Part shown: positions 13,693 to 20,680 of the stretch, in pieces | Layout: every line of letters begins with the position of its first letter | Position numbering within the stretch: position 1 is the first letter of the stretch | NCBI GenBank assembly: GCA_934122215.1 | Contig: CAKOWF010000015.1 | Location: 1-21,084, forward strand | Reading direction: 5' to 3' | Length of the DNA: 21,084 nucleotides | Source: an uncultured Bacilli bacterium | GTDB taxonomy: Bacteria > Bacillota_I > Bacilli_A > RF39 > UBA660 | Position numbers and translations under genes: made by a program | Notes under the pieces: model-generated | What the model was told of the DNA's origin: nothing | Seen by the model: only the letters and a program-made list of their open reading frames with translations | The model's database searches: none

Positions 13693-14457
13693 ATGGAAAA
13701 TATCAAAGTACTAATGATTGATGACAATATAGCATTAATCAATATGATAAAGGAGTATTTTGCAGGAAGTAGTATAGAAATAAAATATGAGGCATATGAT
13801 GGATTACAAGGAATAAATTTATTAGAAGAAAATATGGAAGACATCGACATGGTACTGTTAGATTTAATAATGCCAAAAAAAGATGGAATCTATGTTTTAG
13901 AACAAATGAAAGAAAAAAATATAAATAAAAATGTTATAGTAGAAACTAGTTACAATGCTAGTGATGTAATAAGACAAGTTTCAGAATTTGGTGTAAATTA
14001 CTTTATACTAAAACCATTTGATTTAAAAGATTTAGAAAAAAGAATAATAGATGTATCAACAAAAAATACTCAAAATAAAAATATAGATTTTGGGTATAGT
14101 AATTTGCAATTATCAATTACTAAAGTATTACATGAACTTGGAATACCATCACATATTAAAGGATATCAATATATAAGAGAAGCAATAGGAATTATATATA
14201 ATAGACCAGAAATAATAGGTGGTATAACAAAAGAATTATACCCAGAATTAGCAAATAAATTTGATACAACAGTATCAAGAGTGGAAAGAGCAATAAGACA
14301 TGCCATAGAAGTTAGTTGGAATAGAGGCAATTATTACTTAATGGAAGAAATATTTGGGCATAGCGTAGATATAGACAAAGCTAAACCTACTAATTCAGAA
14401 TTTATTGTAACAATAGCAGATAAATTAAAATTAGAAGGAAATAAAATTGGTGTATAA
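13693..14457 (+). CDS. spo0A: Spo0A, response regulator and master sporulation transcription factor
   Basis: A 254-residue protein with a receiver domain (about 1-120): acidic pocket Asp10-Asp11, phosphoacceptor Asp57 in LLDLIMPKKDG, Thr85 switch residue and Lys107 in FILKPFD. A linker leads to the Spo0A_C DNA-binding domain (about 140-254) with the family hallmarks HIKGYQYIREAI, ELYPELANKF, the recognition helix region SRVERAIRHAIEVSW and KPTNSEFI near the end. The DNA-contacting helix looks unchanged from Bacillus, so the 0A-box specificity should be the same. The usual upstream spoIVB is missing; tpiA is the neighbour. AAGGAAAGG lies just upstream of ATG. Presence of Spo0A points to a spore-former or a recent non-spore-forming descendant; which of these applies cannot be seen here. 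Confidence 0.97.
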   Translation: MENIKVLMIDDNIALINMIKEYFAGSSIEIKYEAYDGLQGINLLEENMEDIDMVLLDLIMPKKDGIYVLEQMKEKNINKNVIVETSYNASDVIRQVSEFGVNYFILKPFDLKDLEKRIIDVSTKNTQNKNIDFGYSNLQLSITKVLHELGIPSHIKGYQYIREAIGIIYNRPEIIGGITKELYPELANKFDTTVSRVERAIRHAIEVSWNRGNYYLMEEIFGHSVDIDKAKPTNSEFIVTIADKLKLEGNKIGV

Positions 14458-14482
14458 AAGCATTAAAAAATAATGCTTTTTT
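14456..14482 (+). terminator. Terminator after spo0A
   Basis: Perfect 10-bp stem AAAAGCATTA / TAATGCTTTT with an A5 loop, then two further T; the stem overlaps the spo0A stop codon. Confidence 0.85.
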
Positions 14483-14513
14483 AATTTTCAAAATAAAAAA
14501 ATAATTCAATCTA

Positions 14514-14542
14514 TTTAAAAACTAAACCATATATGATATAAT
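14514..14542 (+). promoter_or_regulatory. SigA-type promoter of cdaA-cdaR
   Basis: TTTAAA (14514-14519), 17-nt spacer, TATAAT (14537-14542), followed 14 nt later by the strong ribosome site GGAGGT at 14557-14562. Confidence 0.6.
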
Positions 14543-14567
14543 CATTCATAGAATATGGAGGTAATTT

Positions 14568-15392
14568 ATGACATTTGATAGTATAATTAGTCTATTCACA
14601 AAATTATTAGATGTACTACTAGTATGGTTAGTTCTATACTATATATTAAAAAATTTAAGAAAAAATGTAAAAATGGTACTAATATTTAAAGGAATATTGA
14701 TTTTAGTGGCCTTAAAATTTATAAGTGATATATTTGATTTAGTAACTGTAGGTTACTTACTTGACTATGTAATAACTTGGGGACCACTTGCTTTGATAGT
14801 AATATTCCAACCAGAAATTAGAAATGTATTAGAATACTTAGGTAGAAGTCAATTACTTGGAAGACATAAAGTATTAACAGTTGATGAAAGAGAAAAAGTA
14901 GTCTACGAAATAGTAAATGCAATGGAAGTCTTAAAGAAAGAAAGAATTGGAGCATTAATGGTAATTGAAAGGGATAATAGTTTAAGTGATTACATTGAAC
15001 GTTCCAAAAAAATATATGCTGATATATCATCAGATTTATTAGTATCAATATTTTTTCCAAATAATCCATTACATGATGGTGGTGTAATAATTCAAGGAGA
15101 TAAAATTACTAGTGCTGGGGCTGTATTTCCAACAAGTGATAATTTAAAAATAAGTAAAAGATTAGGAACTAGACATAGAGCTGCATTAGGAATTTCAGAA
15201 ACAGGTGACTGTATCGCTCTAGTAGTATCAGAAGAAACTGGTAGATTGTCAGTAGCGATGAATGGTGAGTTAAATTACAATTTAACATTAGATGAAGTTA
15301 AGATGATTTTATTAGAAGAGTTACGTCCAAAAAAATCTGTCATAATAGATGAGGAGGAAGAACAAAATGAAGAAAATAATCAAGGCAATTAA
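14568..15392 (+). CDS. cdaA: Membrane diadenylate cyclase CdaA (DacA)
   Basis: A 274-residue enzyme that condenses two ATP into cyclic di-AMP, a second messenger for potassium/osmolyte and wall homeostasis. Three membrane helices lie at about 3-30, 34-56 and 60-83, followed by the DisA_N catalytic domain. Motifs: IFQPEIRNVLE at the junction, LHDGG with Asp170, and GTRHRAALG with Arg202-His203-Arg204. The usual DGA motif is DGG here, a small-for-small change next to the catalytic Asp. The C-terminus is a Glu/Asn-rich tail. The gene has its own promoter after the spo0A terminator and overlaps cdaR by 26 bp, as in the conserved cdaA-cdaR pair of Firmicutes, so the two should be made together. 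Confidence 0.95.
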   Translation: MTFDSIISLFTKLLDVLLVWLVLYYILKNLRKNVKMVLIFKGILILVALKFISDIFDLVTVGYLLDYVITWGPLALIVIFQPEIRNVLEYLGRSQLLGRHKVLTVDEREKVVYEIVNAMEVLKKERIGALMVIERDNSLSDYIERSKKIYADISSDLLVSIFFPNNPLHDGGVIIQGDKITSAGAVFPTSDNLKISKRLGTRHRAALGISETGDCIALVVSEETGRLSVAMNGELNYNLTLDEVKMILLEELRPKKSVIIDEEEEQNEENNQGN

Positions 15393-16722
15393 AATATTTT
15401 TTAAAAACCTTATCAAAATTATAGATAGAAAAATAATAGTTCCAACAACAAAGTTAATAGTTCTTATAACTTCCAAATTTGATAGATCTGGTAGAAAGAT
15501 AGAAAACTGGTTAACAAAAACAAATACTTTATTATTTATATCATTATTTTTATCAATATTACTATTTATAGTAATAGATCAAAAAATTATAGTATTTAAT
15601 GATAATACAGCTGAAGTATTAAAAAACCAAAATGTAGATGTTATATATAATGAAGAAGCTTATGTAATAGAAGGTTTACCAGAAACAGTAGATATTACTT
15701 TAATAGGTAGTAAGACAGATTTATATATTGCAAAACAATCATCATCTCAAAAAGTAACAGTAGATTTAAGTGGATTAAAACCAGGAACACATAAAGTAAA
15801 TATAACATATTCACAAAATGCTGGTAATATAGAATATATGGTAAATCCAAGTGTAGCAACTGTTATAATATCTCCAAAAGTATCAGAAACAAGAACATTA
15901 TCAGTAGATTTAATTAATAAAGATAAATTAGACCCAACTTTAACGATAAAAAATATTAATTATGATACAGATAAGGTAGTAATAAAAGGTTCAGAAAAAA
16001 CTATAGAAAAAGTAGCAATAGTAAAAGCATTAGTAAACATCAATGATATTATTACTCAAGAAGTTGGAACAACTTCAATAAAAGATGTTCCTTTAGTAGC
16101 ATATGATGAAGTTGGTAATGTAGTAGATGTTGAAATAGTTCCACAAAAAATAGATGTAGAATTAGAAATAACATCACCTAGTAAAGAATTGCCAATTAAG
16201 ATAATACCAAAAGGAGAAGTATCATTTGGACAAGCAATAAGTTCAATGAGTTCGAGTGAAACAAAAGTAACAGTATATGGTGATGAAGAAGTTCTATCAA
16301 ATCTTACATATATACCTGTAGAAATAGACGTAACGGGTTTAAAAGAAAATAAAGAATACAAAGTAGAATTAAATAAGCCAGTAGGCGTAAATTCATTATC
16401 AATAAACAATTTAACAATAAATGTAAGTTTGGGAGAAATATCTTCTAAAGATATAAATGATGTAGGTATAACACCTAAAAATTTGGGAGAAAACTATAAA
16501 GCTCAGTCAGTAGATGAATCAGGAGCAAAAGTAACAGTAAATGTTAAAGGTGTTAAAAATGTAATTGATCAAATAAAATCAACTGATATTAATGCATATA
16601 TAGATTTATCAGGATTAACTGAAGGAGAACATGAAGTAGATGTATTAGTAGAAGGAAATGATTCGAGAGTAACATATACATCAAAAACGAAAAAAGTAAA
16701 AATTAAAATAACAAAAAAATAA
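15367..16722 (+). CDS. cdaR: CdaR, YbbR-domain regulator of diadenylate cyclase
   Basis: A 451-residue protein with a basic N-terminus of ~50 residues, one membrane helix at about 54-71, then a long extracellular part built of repeated YbbR domains of about 80-90 residues (recurrent V.V.V.GL..G.H.V patterns; four copies are likely). CdaR binds CdaA through its membrane region and modulates c-di-AMP synthesis from outside. An in-frame ATG at 15349 overlaps the ribosome site GAGGAGG, so ATG 15367, 9 nt beyond AGGAGG, is taken as the start. It overlaps the end of cdaA. glmM, which commonly follows cdaR in Bacillus, is absent: a terminator and an opposing DUF378 gene come next. Confidence 0.92.
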   Translation: MKKIIKAIKIFFKNLIKIIDRKIIVPTTKLIVLITSKFDRSGRKIENWLTKTNTLLFISLFLSILLFIVIDQKIIVFNDNTAEVLKNQNVDVIYNEEAYVIEGLPETVDITLIGSKTDLYIAKQSSSQKVTVDLSGLKPGTHKVNITYSQNAGNIEYMVNPSVATVIISPKVSETRTLSVDLINKDKLDPTLTIKNINYDTDKVVIKGSEKTIEKVAIVKALVNINDIITQEVGTTSIKDVPLVAYDEVGNVVDVEIVPQKIDVELEITSPSKELPIKIIPKGEVSFGQAISSMSSSETKVTVYGDEEVLSNLTYIPVEIDVTGLKENKEYKVELNKPVGVNSLSINNLTINVSLGEISSKDINDVGITPKNLGENYKAQSVDESGAKVTVNVKGVKNVIDQIKSTDINAYIDLSGLTEGEHEVDVLVEGNDSRVTYTSKTKKVKIKITKK

Positions 16723-16747
16723 CTTTACTATCAGTAAAGTTATTTTT
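16718..16747. terminator. Bidirectional terminator shared by cdaR and the DUF378 gene
   Basis: Perfect 12-bp stem AATAACTTTACT / AGTAAAGTTATT with a 3-nt loop. Read on + it is followed by T3; read on - it runs into a poly-T from the A-rich end of cdaR. The stem contains the stop codons of both convergent genes. Confidence 0.87.
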
Positions 16748-16937
16748 CTATATGATTAAATAAAAGACCTATATTAATTAAAGAACATATTCCTACAATA
16801 ATATAGATTATTCTTGGAATAATAAGTACATTTGAGAATATTGCTTCAAGTGGATTAAAATTAAATAATCCTATAATTCCCCATATAATACCACCAATTA
16901 TAGTAAAAACTAGAGCAACTTTTTGTAATGTTTCCAT
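16740..16937 (-). CDS. DUF378 family small membrane protein (YuzA-like)
   Basis: A 65-residue protein with two hydrophobic segments and the family pattern: METLQKVALVFTIIGG, then IWGIIGLFNFNPLEAIF and RIIYIIVGI. This matches DUF378 (Pfam PF04070), common in Firmicutes, function unknown. A longer reading from an upstream ATG would add 11 residues, but the start at 16937 is preferred because AAAGGAG lies just before it (complement of 16943-16949) and the family begins with Leu-Gln-Lys. It is the only minus-strand gene, convergent with cdaR and divergent from the lipoprotein gene. No confident minus-strand promoter was found in the 103-bp divergent gap. Confidence 0.85.
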   Translation of the reverse strand: METLQKVALVFTIIGGIIWGIIGLFNFNPLEAIFSNVLIIPRIIYIIVGICSLINIGLLFNHIEK

Positions 16938-16984
16938 AAAAACTCCTTTCTTATTAAATAAGATAAACAAAAAATAAAAAAATA

Positions 16985-17013
16985 TTCATAAAGTAATAAG
17001 AAAATCGTATAAT
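16985..17013 (+). promoter_or_regulatory. Promoter of the LolA/GerS-like lipoprotein gene
   Basis: TTCATA (16985-16990), 17-nt spacer, TATAAT (17008-17013), 27 bp before the GTG start. Confidence 0.55.
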
Positions 17014-17040
17014 TAAGTGAAATACATATGAGGTGAGAAA

Positions 17041-18027
17041 GTGAAAAAAAAGTTATTAATTATCCTTATGACAGTATTCCTAATGACAGGATGCTTTGGT
17101 AGAGGAAAAAAAGATGTAATCAAAGAATTAGAAAAGAAAGTAGATGGACTAAATAGTTATTATATAAAAGGAGAATTAGAAATAATAAATAATGAAGATA
17201 ATTATACATACGATGTAGAAGTATCGTATAAAAAAGAAGACAATTTCAAAGTAGATTTAATTAACAAAACAAATAACCATGAACAAATAATATTAAAAAA
17301 TAGTGAAGGTGTATACTTACTTACACCATCATTAAACAAAAGTTTCAAATTTCAAAGTGATTGGCCATACAATAATTCACAAATATACTTATTACAGACA
17401 TTAATTAAAGATATTAAAAACGATGAAGAAAAAACGATAGAAGAAACTGAAAATGGATATAAAATAACAACAAACGTTAACTATGCCAATAATAGAAATT
17501 TAACTAAACAATATATATATACAGATAAAAATGCTAATATAACATCAGTTGAAATAGTAAATAATAACAATATTATAAAAATGAAAATGAAATTTACTAA
17601 AATTGATTTAGGTGCAACTTACAAAGATGATTATTTTGACTTAAATAAGAATATGAAAAATGTTGAAACAGAATCAACAATAAAAACAATAGAAGATATA
17701 ATATATCCGATGTATATGCCAGAAAATACATATTTAAAAAGCCAAGATACAATAAATCTAGATGATGGAGAAAGAGTTATTTTAACATTTGCAGGTGAAA
17801 AACCATTTACATTAATAGAACAAACAGTATCGGTAACCGATGATTATGAAATGACTATGATATATGGTGATCCAGAAATACTATTAGATACAATAGGAAG
17901 TATAACAGATAATTCTGTAAGTTTTATAAGCAATGGTATAGAATATTATGCAGTGTCAGAAGTACTAGATCAAAAGCAATTATTAGAAGTAGTAAATTCA
18001 ATAAGTGTGCTTCCAGTAGGAAAATAG
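17041..18027 (+). CDS. LolA-like lipoprotein (GerS-related)
   Basis: A 328-residue exported lipoprotein. Signal: three Lys, hydrophobic core and lipobox LMTGC with Cys18. Residues ~30-215 resemble the LolA-like fold found in Firmicute lipoproteins, with the telling stretch GVYLLTPSLNKSFKF...SDWP from residue 90, a pattern I associate with the clostridial LolA/GerS-type family. The C-terminal ~110 residues, with LTFAGEKPFTLIEQ and ending in ISVLPVGK, resemble DUF4367-type extracellular domains. The start is GTG with GAGGTGA upstream. It is transcribed alone between its promoter and a terminator. In Clostridioides difficile GerS takes part in cortex degradation on germination; whether this protein does so is not shown by the sequence. 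It could equally be a general envelope lipoprotein. Confidence 0.8.
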   Translation: MKKKLLIILMTVFLMTGCFGRGKKDVIKELEKKVDGLNSYYIKGELEIINNEDNYTYDVEVSYKKEDNFKVDLINKTNNHEQIILKNSEGVYLLTPSLNKSFKFQSDWPYNNSQIYLLQTLIKDIKNDEEKTIEETENGYKITTNVNYANNRNLTKQYIYTDKNANITSVEIVNNNNIIKMKMKFTKIDLGATYKDDYFDLNKNMKNVETESTIKTIEDIIYPMYMPENTYLKSQDTINLDDGERVILTFAGEKPFTLIEQTVSVTDDYEMTMIYGDPEILLDTIGSITDNSVSFISNGIEYYAVSEVLDQKQLLEVVNSISVLPVGK

Positions 18028-18047
18028 ATTTATATCTATTTTTTTTT
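18021..18047 (+). terminator. Terminator after the LolA-like gene
   Basis: Perfect 9-bp stem AAAATAGAT / ATCTATTTT with a 4-nt loop, then T5; it includes the TAG stop. Confidence 0.85.
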
Positions 18048-18059
18048 CTTTGTAGATGG

Positions 18060-18065
18060 TATAAT
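18060..18065 (+). promoter_or_regulatory. Probable -10 box (TATAAT) of the two-gene unit with the S41 protease
   Basis: Perfect TATAAT, 32 bp before ATG 18098; the 17-nt-spaced -35 position falls in the terminator T tract and is poor. Confidence 0.4.
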
Positions 18066-18097
18066 AATATTATCAGAAAAAAGAAAGGTGATTATAC

Positions 18098-18556
18098 ATG
18101 AATGAAGAATATAATTTAACAAGTTTAATAAAAATGATAATTATAATAGTATTAATAATGATAACATTTTATGGATTAACAATATTAATAACAAAGAAAG
18201 CGAAAAACAACAATGACGATAATAAAACTACAACAAACACAGAAATTCAATATGATGAAATTCTAATAGGAAATATATATGACCAAAAAGAAGAAGAATA
18301 CTATGTTTTAGCAGAATTATCTAGTGATTACTTAACATTAAATAGTATTATAACTACATATAATGCAAAAACAGATAAAATAAAACTATACATAGCAGAC
18401 TTAAACAATGGATTCAATAAAAAATATATTGGAGAACAAAGCAACTTTGAAAATAAATACCCAATATTTAGTAAATCAACTTTACTAAAAATAAAAGATA
18501 AACAAATTGTTGAATATTCTGAAGGAACAGATAAAATACAAGAAAAATTAAGATAG
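18098..18556 (+). CDS. Single-pass membrane protein, possible cysteine-less thioredoxin-like fold
   Basis: A 152-residue protein with a membrane helix at about 10-32, a polar Asn/Thr linker to ~50, and an extracellular domain of ~100 residues without any cysteine. The domain reads like the strand-helix order of a thioredoxin fold, ending in STLLKIKDKQIVEYSEG, reminiscent of the C-terminal thioredoxin strands (PTLLLFKNG...), but no CXXC is present, so it is not a redox enzyme. The family is not recognised; the fold is a guess from pattern. GGTGAT lies 5 nt before ATG. The S41 protease gene begins 9 nt after its stop, so the two are probably one operon, and this protein could be its partner or substrate. 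Confidence 0.7.
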   Translation: MNEEYNLTSLIKMIIIIVLIMITFYGLTILITKKAKNNNDDNKTTTNTEIQYDEILIGNIYDQKEEEYYVLAELSSDYLTLNSIITTYNAKTDKIKLYIADLNNGFNKKYIGEQSNFENKYPIFSKSTLLKIKDKQIVEYSEGTDKIQEKLR

Positions 18557-18565
18557 GGTGAAAAT

Positions 18566-19744
18566 ATGAAAAAAAATTTTAATAGCAAAGAAGTAATATT
18601 TTTACTAGTAGTAACATGTTTAATAAGTCTAGCATTAGGAAATGCTATAAATATAAAAAAAGAATTAAAAGAAGATACCAAAGATGAATATTTAGAAGAA
18701 TTTGAAAAAAATTATCAATTTATAGTAGAAAACTACTATGATGAAGTAGACAAATCAAAACTTATAAAAAGTGCTATAGAAGCAATGGCTAATTCATTAG
18801 GTGATGATTATTCAGTAGCAATAACAGATGACATAAGCAATAGTTTTAATATAAGATTAACAGGTAGTTATAGTGGAATAGGAATAGAAATAGTAAACGA
18901 TCAATCATACAATATATATATATCAGAAGTATTTGAAAATTCACCAGCTGCAGAAGCAGGACTACAAGTAATGGATATGGTATTAAGTATTGATGATTTA
19001 GATTTAAAAAACAAAAAAACAATTGAACTAACAAATTATATTAAAGAACACAATAAAGATAAATATACACTAAAAATAAAAAGAGGGGAAGAAGAAAAAA
19101 CTTTAGAAATAAAAAAGAAACAAATAGAATTAAAATCAGTAAATTATGAAATAAAAACAGTAGAAGATAAGAAAATAGGATATATATATATATCAGTATT
19201 TGCTAGCAATACATCAAGTCAATTTAAACAAGCAATAGAATACTTAGAAAATGAAAAAATAAATTCATTAATTATTGATGTAAGAAACAATACTGGGGGG
19301 CATTTAACAAGTGTAGTTGATATGCTATCAAACTTACTGGATTCTACGAAAGTAATTTATCAAATAGAAAGTAAGGGAAAAACAATAAAATACTATTCAA
19401 AAGGAAAAACAACAAAAACATATCCAATTGTAGTACTACAAAATAATGAAAGTGCATCAGCATCAGAATTATTAAGTGCAGCTTTAAAAGAAGAATATGG
19501 TGCAACTATAATAGGGGAAAATAGTTTTGGAAAAGGAACAGTTCAAGAATTAGTTACTTTACCGGATGGAACACAATATAAAATAACAACAAAAAAATGG
19601 CTAACACCAACAGGAAATTGGATTAATGGTACCGGAGTCACTGCAGATATCGTAGAAAAATTAAATGATAGTTATAATGAGACACCAATAGAAGCAAATG
19701 ATAACCAATTACAAAGGGCAATAGAATATTTAAAACAAAAATAA
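18566..19744 (+). CDS. S41 family C-terminal processing peptidase (CtpA/CtpB-like) with PDZ domain
   Basis: A 392-residue membrane-anchored serine protease. One N-terminal helix (about 10-27) puts the rest outside the cell. A helical N-domain (~35-95) is followed by a PDZ domain (about 100-180) with SGIGIEI and NSPAAEAGL, then the S41 core: IIDVRNNTGG, the nucleophile Ser298 in NESASASE and the general base Lys323 in NSFGKGTVQ. The 25-residue Ser-Lys spacing matches the known CtpA dyad. No C-terminal peptidoglycan-binding domain is present, unlike Bacillus CtpB/CtpA forms that carry one. AGGGTGA overlaps the stop of the previous gene. Such proteases clip C-termini of secreted or membrane proteins; CtpB acts in SigK activation during sporulation, a possible but unproven role here. 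Confidence 0.94.
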   Translation: MKKNFNSKEVIFLLVVTCLISLALGNAINIKKELKEDTKDEYLEEFEKNYQFIVENYYDEVDKSKLIKSAIEAMANSLGDDYSVAITDDISNSFNIRLTGSYSGIGIEIVNDQSYNIYISEVFENSPAAEAGLQVMDMVLSIDDLDLKNKKTIELTNYIKEHNKDKYTLKIKRGEEEKTLEIKKKQIELKSVNYEIKTVEDKKIGYIYISVFASNTSSQFKQAIEYLENEKINSLIIDVRNNTGGHLTSVVDMLSNLLDSTKVIYQIESKGKTIKYYSKGKTTKTYPIVVLQNNESASASELLSAALKEEYGATIIGENSFGKGTVQELVTLPDGTQYKITTKKWLTPTGNWINGTGVTADIVEKLNDSYNETPIEANDNQLQRAIEYLKQK

Positions 19745-19765
19745 CTGATTAATTCAGTTTTTTTT
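19743..19765 (+). terminator. Terminator after the S41 protease gene
   Basis: 6-bp stem AACTGA / TCAGTT with a 5-nt loop, then a T6 continuation to 19765; the last T residues are also the start of the next -35 box. Confidence 0.78.
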
Positions 19766-19792
19766 GACGTTACAATAAAATTGAGTTATAAT
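19764..19792 (+). promoter_or_regulatory. Near-consensus SigA promoter of ntdP
   Basis: TTGACG (19764-19769), 17-nt spacer, TATAAT (19787-19792). It overlaps the T tract of the upstream terminator. The predicted start point is near 19799, leaving only about 5-11 nt before the possible ATG codons. Confidence 0.78.
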
Positions 19793-19803
19793 GTCGGTGA
19801 GGG

Positions 19804-20340
19804 ATGATTATGAATAAAATGTGTATAGGAGATAACTATCAAATACAATGCTATAAACATAATGGTAAAATTCATCGTTCTTGGAGTGAAGCTGTAGTGC
19901 TAGATGTTCAGAAAGATTACATTGTGTTTGGTAATAATAAAGCATTGGTTATAGAAGCTGATGGAAGAACCAGAAGAACAGGTGAGCCAGCAGTAATGTA
20001 TTTTTTTAAAAATAAATGGTTTAATATAATAGCACAATTAAAAAAAGATGGCATATCATATTATTGTAATATAGCTACACCATTTATAATAGAAGAAGGA
20101 ACAGTAAAATATATTGATTACGATTTAGATTTAAGAATATATCCAAGTGGTGAATATAAAATTTTAGACAGAATGGAATATAAGTATCATAAAAAGATAA
20201 TGAATTATTCAGATGATCTAGATAGAGCAATAAAAAATGGATTAGATGAATTGATAAATATGTATGAAAAAGGAACACCAATATTTACAACAGAACTAAA
20301 TATGAAATACTATCAAGAATATCTTCAAACAAAAAAATAA
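19804..20340 (+). CDS. ntdP: Nucleoside tri-/diphosphatase NtdP (DUF402, YgaC-like)
   Basis: A 178-residue cytosolic protein of the DUF402 family, matching Bacillus YgaC along its length: YKHNGKIHRSW near the start, DGRTRRTGEPAVMYFF, NKWFNIIAQL, GISYYCNIATPF, and the metal-binding KYIDYDLDLRIYP with its cluster of acidic residues. NtdP-type enzymes hydrolyse nucleoside tri- and diphosphates with a divalent metal. Two starts are possible, ATG 19804 and ATG 19810; the second has GAGGG at better distance, and the promoter prediction favours it, so the protein may be two residues shorter. It is transcribed alone, from a near-consensus promoter to a terminator just before the rRNA promoters. Confidence 0.93.
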   Translation: MIMNKMCIGDNYQIQCYKHNGKIHRSWSEAVVLDVQKDYIVFGNNKALVIEADGRTRRTGEPAVMYFFKNKWFNIIAQLKKDGISYYCNIATPFIIEEGTVKYIDYDLDLRIYPSGEYKILDRMEYKYHKKIMNYSDDLDRAIKNGLDELINMYEKGTPIFTTELNMKYYQEYLQTKK

Positions 20341-20385
20341 ATAAAAATTGGTATAAAAATATAAAAAATGAGTATTATTAATTAG

Positions 20386-20409
20386 AAATGAAAAAATATT
20401 CATTTTTTT
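20386..20409 (+). terminator. Terminator between ntdP and the rRNA promoters
   Basis: Stem AAATGAA / TTCATTT (20386-20392 with 20399-20405), 6-nt loop, T7 tract to 20409. It insulates the rRNA promoters from ntdP transcription. Confidence 0.75.
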
Positions 20410-20420
20410 ATAAAAAAGTA

Positions 20421-20449
20421 TTGACTTAACTATATCAATTTGATATATT
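20421..20449 (+). promoter_or_regulatory. rRNA promoter P1
   Basis: TTGACT (20421-20426), 17-nt spacer, TATATT (20444-20449). A small hairpin TGCTTT / AAAGCA follows at 20455-20472, i.e. at the predicted 5' end of its transcript. Confidence 0.85.
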
Positions 20450-20502
20450 AGTTGTGCTTTTGAGGGAAAGCAACATAAATATGTAAATAAAAAGTTGTTA
20501 AA

Positions 20503-20545
20503 TAAAAAAACTTAAAAAAAATTCAAATTAAGTATTGACTTAACA
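20503..20545 (+). repeat. 43-bp direct repeat, copy 1 (carries the -35 of P2)
   Basis: An A-rich block ending in TTGACTTAACA, repeated without mismatch at 20616-20658, 113 nt downstream. It includes the A tracts that would form an UP element. P1 shares only the 15 bp around its -35. Confidence 0.9.
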
Positions 20546-20563
20546 CTTTATATTTGATATATT
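20535..20563 (+). promoter_or_regulatory. rRNA promoter P2
   Basis: TTGACT (20535-20540), 17-nt spacer, TATATT (20558-20563), A-tract UP-like sequence upstream. Hairpin CTTTC / GAAAG with a GAGA loop follows at 20571-20584. Confidence 0.88.
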
Positions 20564-20595
20564 AGTTGTGCTTTCGAGAGAAAGACTATTCCAAA

Positions 20596-20612
20596 TATCG
20601 AAAAATGTCGAA
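20596..20612 (+). promoter_or_regulatory. Tandem 0A-like boxes between rRNA P2 and P3
   Basis: TATCGAA (20596-20602, one mismatch) and the exact 0A core TGTCGAA (20606-20612) stand in the same orientation 10 bp apart, about 36 bp upstream of the P3 -35. The exact core occurs in only one other place I found in the window, upstream of spo0A. Confidence 0.35.
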
Positions 20613-20615
20613 ACT

Positions 20616-20658
20616 TAAAAAAACTTAAAAAAAATTCAAATTAAGTATTGACTTAACA
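20616..20658 (+). repeat. 43-bp direct repeat, copy 2 (carries the -35 of P3)
   Basis: Identical to 20503-20545, offset 113 nt; indicates that the promoter array grew by tandem duplication. Confidence 0.9.
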
Positions 20659-20676
20659 TCTAATATTTGGTATATT
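20648..20676 (+). promoter_or_regulatory. rRNA promoter P3
   Basis: TTGACT (20648-20653), 17-nt spacer, TATATT (20671-20676), A tracts upstream. It is the promoter nearest to 16S. Confidence 0.88.
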
Positions 20677-20680
20677 AATA

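Noticed and set aside
15349..15366. Upstream ATG start for cdaR
   Set aside because: The first codons after it are the GAGGAGG ribosome site that serves ATG 15367.
16056..16409. Minus-strand ORF of 117 codons inside cdaR
   Set aside because: Antisense to YbbR repeats of a convincing cdaR gene; no start signal or recognisable motif.
18328..18681. Minus-strand ORF of 117 codons spanning the 152-residue gene and the protease start
   Set aside because: Both + strand genes have ribosome sites and coherent topology; the antisense frame has neither.
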